A DNA stretch of 64,000 bases. Origin: Balanoglossus misakiensis (lineage: Eukaryota > Hemichordata). Numbering within the stretch: the first letter of the stretch is position 1; each line of letters starts with the position of its first letter. Below the pieces are notes generated by a model, which saw only the letters and a list, made by a program, of their open reading frames with translations, was not told the DNA's origin and did no database searches. Shown one piece after another: positions 1-9,293 of the stretch. Position numbers and translations under genes: made by a program. The stretch covers positions 558,001-622,000 of the forward strand of contig CM082580.2 of the NCBI GenBank assembly GCA_040954595.2, in the 5' to 3' direction.

Positions 1-55
1 ATGGGATTTTTGAGGCTCGTTTGAGGTTGAGGGCGCCCCTTTTCGAGTTGCTTAA

Positions 56-93
56 TTGGGTAACATTATGCCGTTGATCGCAATGTTACCTAA
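56..93. promoter_or_regulatory. Imperfect inverted repeat, candidate recombinase site (copy A terminal repeat)
   Basis: The arms TTGGGTAACATT and AATGTTACCTAA (11 of 12 complementary) flank a 14 bp spacer, atgccgttgatcgc. The arms-plus-spacer design resembles tyrosine recombinase core sites. Its position in the terminal repeat fits the crossover point of a circular intermediate. Confidence 0.5.
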
Positions 94-161
94 ATTACTT
101 GAGATCTCTCTAACACACAAACCAAGGACACAGGTTTGGCAGCTGAAGGCAAGAGCCATTA

Positions 162-167
162 TTTATT
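162..167 (-). promoter_or_regulatory. AATAAA polyadenylation-type signal, copy A 3' UTR
   Basis: AATAAA on the minus strand lies about 75 bp after the recombinase stop and about 70 bp before the terminal repeat. This is a plausible position for the element's 3' end signal. Confidence 0.45.
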
Positions 168-242
168 TACGTGAACTGGGGGCTCTTGCAGGCCCAACCA
201 CTGCCAAACCCGGTCCGCCTCTCTGCTAGTGCCACAGTAAAA

Positions 243-1256
243 TCAGTGTGACGCGGAGATGTCTTTAATATGCTGACCCATTTGAAAGGACACCAGATAA
301 CGAGTCTGAAATGGAATGTTAAGATAACGGAGATACGCGCTGGATTGCCAATCCCCTTGGAGTTTGATAAGCTCCCCAGGGACCCCACTTTCGAATGCAA
401 AGGTTGCACCCCCACGACGGAGGCTGTGACCCGAGTACATGTCAGCAGGAAAGCCTGCCCTCTGAACTAAACATTTGATACTTTTCACCAGCCCTGAATG
501 GGTCAAGGGGACCAATTTGCCACATTTGGGAAAAACAAATGCTGGGCTAGAGGGTGGGGCTGGGATGATCTCACACATGTGATTGTATGCCTGTAAAGGG
601 CACAACACCGAACCTGGAATGCGGGCAAGTGGAATAGTCAAACAGCGTTCGCGAAACTGAATGGTTTTTGACCAAGTCACGCCGATTATAAGGCCAGAAT
701 CTGAGGAAATGACTTTACCCCTACAGAGGTGTTTAGCCGGATCAAAGTCGGTTGCAGACTTCGGAACAAGATTTGACTTGCGAAAAAAGGAGAAAAACCC
801 TATCAAAAGGCATGCCCACAAAGTAACATCGAATGGAACAGCCACATCTAGAAGCCCGAAAAACTGTAGCAACAACTGGGGATGATGCCTCACTGGCTGG
901 AAAGTGCTACGGGAAAGACATTTCAAAAGTAATTTGACAACATACTGATCAGCGGCCAATGGCGTGAAGCCATGGATTCTATGCAAGGTACGAATTGCGT
1001 ACAAATAATTCTGAATGGTGCCAGTAGCAGTTACTGATCTTGCAAGAAACTGGATAAATCTACACACTGTAAGAACAGATGATGGAACAGGAGTAAAATT
1101 GAAAAACTGACAAAACAGGAAGTAACTCTTCAACTGTGACGACAAATTCCGACGAGTTCCTTCCGCTAATGCTGACCTCATTGAGATAGCGATTTGAGCG
1201 TCTAAGGCTTGGATAGTTTGGCAGTGATCTGAAATAAAAATAAAATCAGTCACCAC
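243..1256 (-). CDS. Tyrosine recombinase (integrase) of DIRS element, copy A
   Basis: This 337-codon frame encodes a tyrosine recombinase that would insert the element's circular DNA by strand exchange in the nucleus. The family tetrad is visible: Arg159 (FFRKSN), Lys197 (WSKT), His277 and Arg280 (SGHSLRRGG), Trp303, and Tyr311 as the probable nucleophile (YLRYLN). An N-terminal helical core-binding region lies at about residues 26-120. The frame opens after a TGA with a GTG codon, and its first ATG is codon 26. It overlaps the RT frame by 7 nt in the -1 frame. A splice acceptor just inside the frame (1229) suggests expression from a spliced RNA. Compared with copy B it lacks 12 bp (four residues near codon 124), in frame. 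All catalytic residues are present, so it could be functional. Confidence 0.88.
   Translation of the reverse strand: MVTDFIFISDHCQTIQALDAQIAISMRSALAEGTRRNLSSQLKSYFLFCQFFNFTPVPSSVLTVCRFIQFLARSVTATGTIQNYLYAIRTLHRIHGFTPLAADQYVVKLLLKCLSRSTFQPVRHHPQLLLQFFGLLDVAVPFDVTLWACLLIGFFSFFRKSNLVPKSATDFDPAKHLCRGKVISSDSGLIIGVTWSKTIQFRERCLTIPLARIPGSVLCPLQAYNHMCEIIPAPPSSPAFVFPKCGKLVPLTHSGLVKSIKCLVQRAGFPADMYSGHSLRRGGATFAFESGVPGELIKLQGDWQSSAYLRYLNIPFQTRYLVSFQMGQHIKDISASH
1229..1250 (-). promoter_or_regulatory. Candidate 3' splice site before the recombinase, copy A
   Basis: On the minus strand GACTGAT (branch-point-like) is followed by a T-rich tract and ATTTCAG, with the AG at 1230-1229. This lies just inside the recombinase frame and just after the RT stop. 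The first exon base would be 1228, splitting a codon after its first base. No matching donor was identified by eye. Confidence 0.5.
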
Positions 1257-3655
1257 TCATTGAGAAAGCGAATGTCATCCTCGGCGACTGGGTGCTCGGT
1301 CATTTGAGAAATATTAACAGATGATTTGAAGAGTTGCTCATAACTTGGGTCAAGATGCCAGCGACTGAGCGCATCAGCCAGCCGGTTCTCGGTGCCTGCG
1401 ATGTGCACAGCACGTAGCTCAAACTCGTGAATCGCTGCTACCAGCCATAATTCCCTCAAGCAAGACAGCATTAGTTTATCCCTAGCTCTACCGGTATTAA
1501 TGACCCAAACTGTTGCCTGGTTGTCGCAAGAGACCTGTATTTTCTTTCCAGACCATCTATCACCCCAAATTTTTGCCGCTATAGTAATAGTGAGTAATTC
1601 GAGGGCATTAATGTGAGGGTCCCCAACCTTTACAAAGTCAGGGAACTCCACGTGGAAATACTCGTTGTCGCAAAGCCCCCCTCCCCCTGTTGGGCATGCA
1701 TCCGAAGAAAATATTTCATCTGGCGGGCACCAACCTGACTCTTTAATGAGAGACACCCCATTATAAACCCTAATGAAATTAATCCACCACCGTAGATCTG
1801 CCTTGAAATCACTGTTCAGATAGATATGGTAGTGATTGCGGGTGACGGTACGCAACACATCTAGCATTCTCGCCAGGAATAGCCTACCAGGCTTGACACA
1901 TTTGGCAATAAAGGAAAGCTTGCCTATGAGTGATTGCAGCTCGCGCTTAGTTGCTTTTGTTTTAGTGACCCATACACCCAGCTCTTGCTCTATTTCATTA
2001 AGCCGGTCAGGAGTAACTTCCATAGTCATTGTAAGGGAGTTCAACTGGATTCCAAGAAAAGTCATGATTGATGACGGGGGCACCGCTTTGTGTTTGGCTT
2101 CTTGCAAACCCAGTCTATCCAGCGTGTCACCTAGCTCCGCAAATGCCTTGTGGGCTTTGTTGGAGGTCTCTGCACCACCGAAGTCGTCAAGGTAATTAAC
2201 ACAGTCATACCCTTTCGTGGAATAGATATAAGAAACCGCATTAGTGGTGCGCTGGCAGGCTAGCGCTGCGGTTCGCAAGCCAAATGGCAATGTAAGGTCA
2301 AAGAACAATAAATTACGCCACGTGTAGCCCAGCAAATGGTAGTCCGCTGGATCGACTGGTATTTGCCGATAAGCTCTGCTTAAATCGCGCTTAAATAGGA
2401 GGCATCCCCTGCCCTTACGGGTCATCATTGCAGTGAAATCATCAATGGAAGGATATTGAAGCTGAAAACTCTCCCCAAGATATTCCCCTTTGGGGATACC
2501 GTCATTTACTGAATGGTGGATTGGGGAACTAAGATCAAAGACTATACGCCGATTAACACTATCTTTTTTTTCGACAGTCTGAATGGGGGAAGTACTGAGT
2601 GGTGTGGCAAGGGGGTTAGTTAAGAACGGACCCGCTGTAGCCCCGGCTGCGACTTCGTTAATGATCCAGTTGTCGACATGCGCCGAGTAATTTATAGCTG
2701 ATGGGTGGTTTTTCACTGTAGAGTATGGCAATTCTGAGGCTGTATAGTAGACGGGCCAACCATATTGTAGGTAATCGCAGATGATTTTGTCATCATATTG
2801 CTGCAATTCGGCTCGCCAAATTGGGATTTGAAGATTTGATGAAACGGGTATTCTGCAAAATTGAGAATTTGGTAAACCTGATTCAACAACTATGTCATGA
2901 ACGGTTATAACTTCTGTTAAATCAGGGGGTGACGCTTGTGGCCATGACGACGGGGGACAGACATCCCCGCCCACGGGAGTATCTGATAACTCAGAATACT
3001 GCATATCATTGCCCAGTGGATAAGTGTCTGGAACACTGTGATCAACAAGGGTGGGGTTGGGAGGCCCCATATTTGGAACATTTTCCACAGTAAACATGTC
3101 ACTAACAAAGACATCGTGGTCATCACTGATCATACCGTCAGATGAACCATGAGCGCTAATCTCACATGCAAATTCAGTGGTATCACCGACGGTATGGGCT
3201 AGTGATTCAATAGGGATTTGCTTGTCAAGATCAGTCTCAATATCAGGTTCTATCAAATCAACTGTATGAGTTTTACAAAGGTATTTGTCAACATTATCCC
3301 TGCTAACAGAGGTATCAAAACAACCTGTGTGTTCAGAGGCAACATTGGCAATGGTACATGTTACTGGCTCGTCAATCGAAAGCACTGGTTCAGAAATACT
3401 ACTAGGGTTAACAATAGCATCCCGCAAAACCTCCGGGTTGCACATTGACAGGCTTCTTGAAATATCAATCTCCATGTCAGTTTGTACAGAGCGATCACAC
3501 TTGTGCACTGCCTGATCTGTGATGCCCATCAATGTATAAAAGTCATTGATATTACACTCCGTACCTGCACTTTTGACTCTATGGTTCAATTTAGGAATTA
3601 AATTGCTGTCACAGTCATGAGAGTCTTGTTTAGACTTATCTACCTCTGCTTTAAA
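1250..3655 (-). CDS. Reverse transcriptase / RNase H of DIRS element, copy A
   Basis: This open frame copies element RNA into DNA. Numbering from codon 3589 (the 779-residue reading), residues 1-220 repeat the gag C-terminal region because of the 734 bp duplication. RT follows, with the first catalytic Asp402 (KRDLSRAYRQ) and the YLDD box at 466-469. RNase H follows with Asp630 (SSDACPTGGGG), Glu664, Asp689 (SCDNQA), His729 and Asp739 (ADALSRW), a typical DIRS-type RNase H ending. The frame has no convincing ATG: it opens right after a TGA at the duplication junction and overlaps gag. That fits translation as a gag fusion by -1 frameshift at TTTAAAG (3649-3655). No methyltransferase domain follows. 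The frame is continuous in copy A and broken in copy B. Confidence 0.9.
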   Translation of the reverse strand, partial: FKAEVDKSKQDSHDCDSNLIPKLNHRVKSAGTECNINDFYTLMGITDQAVHKCDRSVQTDMEIDISRSLSMCNPEVLRDAIVNPSSISEPVLSIDEPVTCTIANVASEHTGCFDTSVSRDNVDKYLCKTHTVDLIEPDIETDLDKQIPIESLAHTVGDTTEFACEISAHGSSDGMISDDHDVFVSDMFTVENVPNMGPPNPTLVDHSVPDTYPLGNDMQYSELSDTPVGGDVCPPSSWPQASPPDLTEVITVHDIVVESGLPNSQFCRIPVSSNLQIPIWRAELQQYDDKIICDYLQYGWPVYYTASELPYSTVKNHPSAINYSAHVDNWIINEVAAGATAGPFLTNPLATPLSTSPIQTVEKKDSVNRRIVFDLSSPIHHSVNDGIPKGEYLGESFQLQYPSIDDFTAMMTRKGRGCLLFKRDLSRAYRQIPVDPADYHLLGYTWRNLLFFDLTLPFGLRTAALACQRTTNAVSYIYSTKGYDCVNYLDDFGGAETSNKAHKAFAELGDTLDRLGLQEAKHKAVPPSSIMTFLGIQLNSLTMTMEVTPDRLNEIEQELGVWVTKTKATKRELQSLIGKLSFIAKCVKPGRLFLARMLDVLRTVTRNHYHIYLNSDFKADLRWWINFIRVYNGVSLIKESGWCPPDEIFSSDACPTGGGGLCDNEYFHVEFPDFVKVGDPHINALELLTITIAAKIWGDRWSGKKIQVSCDNQATVWVINTGRARDKLMLSCLRELWLVAAIHEFELRAVHIAGTENRLADALSRWHLDPSYEQLFKSSVNISQMTEHPVAEDDIRFLNEW
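2917..3650 (-). repeat. Internal 734 bp tandem duplication, RT-side unit, copy A
   Basis: This is nearly identical to 3651-4384. It encodes the C-terminal gag-like region and runs into RT in frame (WPQASPPDLTEV). It is distinguished from the gag-side unit by SEHTGC instead of SEYTGC. 734 is not a multiple of 3, so the second unit lies in a different frame from the first. Confidence 0.95.
3649..3655 (-). promoter_or_regulatory. Candidate -1 ribosomal frameshift heptamer at gag/RT overlap, copy A
   Basis: The minus strand reads GA T TTA AAG CAG AGG TAG in the gag frame. T TTA AAG fits X XXY YYZ in the correct phase. A -1 slip lands exactly in the RT frame, which is open from 3655. The gag stop is 7 bases downstream of the heptamer. 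Z = G is weaker than A, C or U in eukaryotes, and a downstream stimulatory structure was not established. Confidence 0.55.
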
Positions 3656-4384
3656 TCAAGGGGTGACCCTTGTGGCCATGACGACGGGGGACAGACATCC
3701 CCGCCCACGGGAGTATCTGATAACTCAGAATACTGCATATCATTGCCCAGTGGATAAGTGTCTGGAACACTGTGATCAACAAGGGTGGGGTTGGGAGGCC
3801 CCATATTTGGAACATTTTCCACAGTAAACATATCACTAACAAAGACATCGTGGTCATCACTGATCATACCGTCAGATGAACCATGAGCGCTAATCTCACA
3901 TGCAAATTCAGTGGTATCACCGACGGTATGGGCTAGTGATTCAATAGGGATTTGCTTGTCAAGATCAGTCTCAATATCAGGTTCTATCAAATCAACTGTA
4001 TGAGTTTTACAAAGGTATTTGTCAACATTATCCCTGCTAACAGAGGTATCAAAACAACCTGTATATTCAGAGGCAACATTGGCAATGGTACATGTTACTG
4101 GCTCGTCAATCGAAAGCACTGGTTCAGAAATACTACTAGGGTTAACAATAGCATCCCGCAAAACCTCCGGGTTGCACATTGACAGGCTTCTTGAAATATC
4201 AATCTCCATGTCAGTTTGTACAGAGCGATCACACTTGTGCACTGCCTGATCTGTGATGCCCATCAATGTATAAAAGTCATTGATATTACACTCCGTGCCT
4301 GCACTTTTGACTCTATGGTTCAATTTAGGAATTAAATTGCTGTCACAGTCATGAGAGTCTTGTTTAGACTTATCTACCTCTGCT
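3651..4384 (-). repeat. Internal 734 bp tandem duplication, gag-side unit, copy A
   Basis: This unit is read in the gag frame and carries the SEYTGC variant. Short shared sequence around ctgctt/ttaaatc at the joints suggests a microhomology or slippage origin. Confidence 0.95.
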
Positions 4385-5700
4385 TTGCCAGAACTATCGG
4401 TCAACTTGTTGCTCTCTTGCTCTCTAAAGGCCTTATCCTTCCAGGGGCTGGCAATCTTGGGATGCTTGGCCAGGTTGTTACGCAACTTCATGCAGGCTTC
4501 ACATATGTGTTTGAATGCGCAATCCTCCTTCTCGCACTTGTTACTTTGGTATTTGAAACATACATTAATCTGATCCTTCTTTTTGGATTTGTCCGCTGTT
4601 TTATCCCGTCTGATCTCGCCGATACGCGGCAGCAAATATAGCTCTCTCAGATCTGCGGTGTCATTTGCCCATGTTCTGAGTCCTGACTCCATGTCAGAGA
4701 GGAGCGCGCCCTCGAACTTCAAGATGGCGTCCCAGGGAAACAAATTGGCGTCTTTCATAAGCGACTGTAAGTGTTGTAATCGCTGCTGTTTCTCTGTGTC
4801 ACTCAAAGTAGGAAGTTGCACTATCGCGAGATTACCTTCCACAAATTCCGCCATTCACATATCATCGAATTTTGGTGGGGCGCCCGAGAATGTCCGAGCC
4901 CTGACGAACATGTGCGGCCATAGGACGTGCTGTCGCACACGATCGGTTCTGGTGTTGAAGCGCATCGATTTCATTGGTACGTTACCTGCTTTGCTCTGCG
5001 CTGCTGTGTATAAACCGGACTGTGCCAGGAGTTGGTTCGGTTGGAGGTCTTCACCGCCGCCAGCGGCCCCTGTCGCTGGTAGCCACGGACTGCCTGATGG
5101 TAACGACCACTGCAATTGTGAGTCTTCTTTCGCCATCCTCTTGAGATCGGGTAGCGTGAGTTGACTCAGGTCGTGACTTCTGGGACTTCCGCTCGAAGCG
5201 GCTGGCGGGCTGCGTCGTTCCTTCTCCAGTTTCATTTCTTTTAGTTGTTTTCTTAAATTGTCTACTTCAGATTGCTCCTGCAGTCTCGCTATCTCCGCCT
5301 GCAACTTCTCTTTCTCTGACCTCACATCTTCCCCGTCAGATGAAGTGTCTTCTTCCTTGACAGGTTTGCTACATTTCCCGCCTTTCGAACGAGCTGACGC
5401 CATTGGTACTTTGGAAAGTTTGGTGGGGGGGACCACGCGAACTTTTCGACCGGTCGATGCTCTTGTCGTAGTCTTACTGCGAGTTGCAGGTCCCTTTTTG
5501 GCGACTGGACTGGGCTCTATTCCCAAATCCAGCAGCTGTTGTTCAGCGTTCTCCATAATAATGGTGAGAAATTGAAATTGAGGCAGAGAGAGCGTGCACT
5601 GCAGGACACGCTCCGAACCCTTGAAGTGGCCGTGAGTGATGGATTATGGGATTTTTGAGGCTCGTTTGAGGTTGAGGGCGCCCCTTTTCGAGTTGCTTAA

Positions 5701-5738
5701 TTGGGTAACATTATGCCGTTGATCGCAATGTTACCTAA
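5701..5738. promoter_or_regulatory. Imperfect inverted repeat, candidate recombinase site (junction of copies A and B)
   Basis: This is identical to 56-93. It lies in the terminal repeat shared by the two head-to-tail copies, where a circle integration would leave it. Confidence 0.5.
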
Positions 5739-5806
5739 ATTACTTGAGATCTCTCTAACACACAAACCAAGGACACAGGTTTGGCAGCTGAAGGCAAGAG
5801 CCATTA

Positions 5807-5812
5807 TTTATT
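5807..5812 (-). promoter_or_regulatory. AATAAA polyadenylation-type signal, copy B 3' UTR
   Basis: AATAAA is at the same relative position as in copy A, between the recombinase stop and the terminal repeat shared with copy A. Confidence 0.45.
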
Positions 5813-5887
5813 TACGTGAACTGGGGGCTCTTGCAGGCCCAACCACTGCCAAACCCGGTCCGCCTCTCTGCTAGTGCCACAGTAAAA

Positions 5888-6912
5888 TCAGTGTGACGCG
5901 GAGATGTCTTTAATATGCTGACCCATTTGAAAGGACACCAGATAACGAGTCTGAAATGGAATGTTAAGATAACGGAGATACGCGCTGGATTGCCAATCCC
6001 CTTGGAGTTTGATAAGCTCCCCAGGGACCCCACTTTCGAATGCAAAGGTTGCACCCCCACGACGGAGGCTGTGACCCGAGTACATGTCAGCAGGAAAGCC
6101 TGCCCTCTGAACTAAACATTTGATACTTTTCACCAGCCCTGAATGGGTCAAGGGGACCAATTTGCCACATTTGGGAAAATGAATCCTGGGCTAGAGGGTG
6201 GGGCTGGGATGATCTCACACATGTGATTGTATGCCTGTAAAGGGCACAACACCGAACCTGGAATGCGGGCAAGTGGAATAGTCAAACAGCGTTCGCGAAA
6301 CTGAATGGTTTTTGACCAAGTCACGCCGATTATAAGGCCAGAATCTGAGGAAATGACTTTACCCCTACAGAGGTGTTTAGCCGGATCAAAGTCGGTTGCA
6401 GACTTCGGAACAAGATTTGACTTGCGAAAAAAGGAGAAAAACCCTATCAAAAGGCATGCCCACAAAGTAACATCGAATGGAACAGCCACATCTAGAAGCC
6501 CGAAAAACTGTAGCAACAACTGGGGGGTGATGGGTAATTTCTGCCTCACTGGCTGGAAAGTGCTACGGGAAAGACATTTCAAAAGTAATTTGACAACATA
6601 CTGATCAGCGGCCAATGGCGTGAAGCCATGGATTCTATGCAAGGTACGAATTGCGTACAAATAATTCTGAATGGTGCCAGTAGCAGTTACTGATCTTGCA
6701 AGAAACTGGATAAATCTACACACTGTAAGAACAGATGCTGGAACAGGAGTAAAATTGAAAAACTGACAAAACAGGAAGTAACTCTTCAACTGTGACGACA
6801 AATTCCGACGAGTTCCTTCCGCTAATGCTGACCTCATTGAGATAGCGATTTGAGCGTCTAAGGCTTGGATAGTTTGGCAGTGATCTGAAATAAAAATAAA
6901 ATCAGTCACCAC
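5888..6912 (-). pseudogene. Tyrosine recombinase of DIRS element, copy B (frameshifted)
   Basis: This is homologous to the copy A recombinase. A 1 bp deletion near 6175 (copy A has one more base in the run after tttggg) shifts the frame after about residue 240. The part carrying His, Arg, Trp and Tyr is therefore out of frame with the N-terminal half (6148-6912 versus 5888-6160). Copy B keeps the 12 bp (about 6522-6533) missing from copy A, probably the ancestral state. The same splice-acceptor-like stretch is present (AG at 6886-6885). Confidence 0.87.
6885..6906 (-). promoter_or_regulatory. Candidate 3' splice site before the recombinase, copy B
   Basis: The branch-point-like GACTGAT, T-rich tract and CAG are the same as in copy A (AG at 6886-6885). 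Confidence 0.5.
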
Positions 6913-8559
6913 TCATTGAGAAAGCGAATGTCATCCTCGGCGACTGGGTGCTCGGTCATTTGAGAAATATTAACAGATGATTTGAAGAGTTGCTCATAAC
7001 TTGGGTCAAGATGCCAGCGACTGAGCGCATCAGCCAGCCGGTTCTCGGTGCCTGCGATGTGCACAGCACGTAGCTCAAACTCGTGAATCGCTGCTACCAG
7101 CCATAATTCCCTCAAGCAAGACAGCATTAGTTTATCCCTAGCTCTACCGGTATTAATGACCCAAACTGTTGCCTGGTTGTCGCAAGAGACCTGTATTTTC
7201 TTTCCAGACCATCTATCACCCCAAATATTTGCCGCTATAGTAATAGTGAGTAATTCGAGGGCATTAATGTGAGGGTCCCCAACCTTTACAAAGTCAGGGA
7301 ACTCCACGTGGAAATACTCGTTGTCGCAAAGCCCCCCTCCCCCTGTTGGGCATGCATCCGAAGAAAATATTTCATCTGGCGGGCACCAACCTGACTCTTT
7401 AATGAGAGACACCCCATTATAAACCCTAATGAAATTAATCCACCACCGTAGATCTGCCTTGAAATCACTGTTTAGATGGTAGTGATTGCGGGTGACGGTA
7501 CGCAACACATCTAGCATTCTCGCCAGGAATAGCCTACCAGGCTTGACACATTTGGCAATAAAGGAAAGCTTGCCTATGAGTGATTGCAGCTCGCGCTTAG
7601 TTGCTTTTGTTTTAGTGACCCATACACCCAGCTCTTGCTCTATTTCATTAAGCCGGTCAGGAGTAACTTCCATAGTCATTGTAAGGGAGTTCAACTGGAT
7701 TCCAAGAAAAGTCATGATTGATGACGGGGGCACCGCTTTGTGTTTGGCTTCTTGCAAACCCAGTCTATCCAGCGTGTCACCTAGCTCCGCAAATGCCTTG
7801 TGGGCTTTGTTGGAGGTCTCTGCACCACCGAAGTCGTCAAGGTAATTAACACAGTCATACCCTTTCGTGGAATAGAAACCGCATTAGTGGTGCGCTGGCA
7901 GGCTAGCGCTGCGGTTCGCAAGCCAAATGGCAATGTAAGGTCAAAGAACAATAAATTACGCCACGTGTAGCCCAACAAATGGTAGTCCGCTGGATCGACT
8001 GGTATTTGCCGATAAGCTCTGCTTAAATCGCGCTTAAATAGGAGGCATCCCCTGCCCTTACGGGTCATCATTGCAGTGAAATCATCAATGGAAGGATATT
8101 GAAGCTGAAAACTCTCCCCAAGATATTCCCCTTTGGGGATACCGTCATTTACTGAATGGTGGATTGGGGAACTAAGATCAAAGACTATACGCCGATTAAC
8201 ACTATCTTTTTTTTCGACAGTCTGAATGGGGGAAGTACTGAGTGGTGTGGCAAGGGGGTTAGTTAAGAACGGACCCGCTGTAGCCCCGGCTGCGACTTCG
8301 TTAATGATCCAGTTGTCGACATGCGCCGAGTAATTTATAGCTGATGGGTGGTTTTTCACTGTAGAGTATGGCAATTCTGAGGCTGTATAGTAGACGGGCC
8401 AACCATATTGTAGGTAATCGCAGATGATTTTGTCATCATATTGCTGCAATTCGGCTCGCCAAATTGGGATTTGAAGATTTGATGAAACGGGTATTCTGCA
8501 AAATTGAGAATTTGGTAAACCTGATTCAACAACTATGTCATGAACGGTTATAACTTCTG

Positions 8560-9293
8560 TTAAATCAAGGGGTGACGCTTGTGGCCATGACGACGGGGGA
8601 CAGACATCCCCGCCCACGGGAGTATCTGATAACTCAGAATACTGCATATCATTGCCCAGTGGATAAGTGTCTGGAACACTGTGATCAACAAGGGTGGGGT
8701 TGGGAGGCCCCATATTTGGAACATTTTCCACAGTAAACATATCACTAACAAAGACATCGTGGTCATCACTGATCATACCGTCAGAGGAACCATGAGCGCT
8801 AATCTCACATGCAAATTCAGTGGTATCACCGACGGTATGGGCTAGTGATTCAATAGGGATTTGCTTGTCAAGATCAGTCTCAATATCAGGTTCTATCAAA
8901 TCAACTGTATGAGTTTTACAAAGGTATTTGTCAACATTATCCCTGCTAACAGAGGTATCAAAACAACCTGTGTGTTCAGAGGCAACATTGGCAATGGTAC
9001 ATGTTACTGGCTCGTCAATCGAAAGCACTGGTTCAGAAATACTACTAGGGTTAACAATAGCATCCCGCAAAACCTCCGGGTTGCACATTGACAGGCTTCT
9101 TGAAATATCAATCTCCATGTCAGTTTGTACAGAGCGATCACACTTGTGCACTGCCTGATCTGTGATGCCCATCAATGTATAAAAGTCATTGATATTACAC
9201 TCCGTACCTGCACTTTTGACTCTATGGTTCAATTTAGGAATTAAATTGCTGTCACAGTCATGAGAGTCTTGTTTAGACTTATCTACCTCTGCT
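8560..9293 (-). repeat. Internal 734 bp tandem duplication, RT-side unit, copy B
   Basis: This is the counterpart of 2917-3650 with the same SEHTGC diagnostic variant. The duplication therefore existed before copies A and B separated. Confidence 0.95.

Larger units (their letters stand above)
3640..5556 (-). pseudogene. Gag-like protein of DIRS element, copy A (nonsense mutation)
   Basis: This is the same gag as copy B, starting at ATG 5556-5554. Codon 234 is TGA (4857-4855; one base at 4856 differs from copy B's TCA), so it would stop after 233 residues. The remaining 404 residues stay open from the next codon, an ATG, so re-initiation is conceivable. A second lesion changes Cys370 of the distal zinc-knuckle to Ser (codon at 4447-4449). 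The frame ends in LDLKQR and a TAG at 3642-3640, immediately past the duplication junction. RT follows in the -1 frame. Confidence 0.85.
1..5645 (-). mobile_element. DIRS-superfamily retrotransposon, copy A (gag, RT/RNase H, tyrosine recombinase)
   Basis: On the minus strand this unit reads leader, gag (5556 to 3640), RT/RNase H (3655 to 1250), tyrosine recombinase (1256 to 243), 3' UTR, and a terminal repeat at 92-1. The combination of a retroelement RT/RNase H with a tyrosine recombinase instead of a DDE integrase defines the DIRS superfamily. The order with the recombinase last and no methyltransferase is Ngaro-like. The sequence at 1 recurs at 5646 (period 5645) and at 11289 (period 5643), so copies lie head to tail. 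Four indels (12, 1, 6 and 7 bp) account exactly for the 2 bp length difference between copies A and B. Copy A has lesions in gag only. The window starts inside the array, so the true left end is unknown and more copies may lie outside. Confidence 0.92.

Noticed and set aside
270-885. Plus-strand open frames inside the DIRS copies (also 1836-2195, 4583-5164, 5258-5575 and their copy B equivalents)
   Set aside because: They are antisense shadows of gag, RT and recombinase with no domain of their own.
1250-1260. ATGAGTGGTGA overlap as a start for the recombinase (stop-start coupling)
   Set aside because: That ATG is in a third frame and meets a TGA after three further codons. The recombinase frame is not reached from it.
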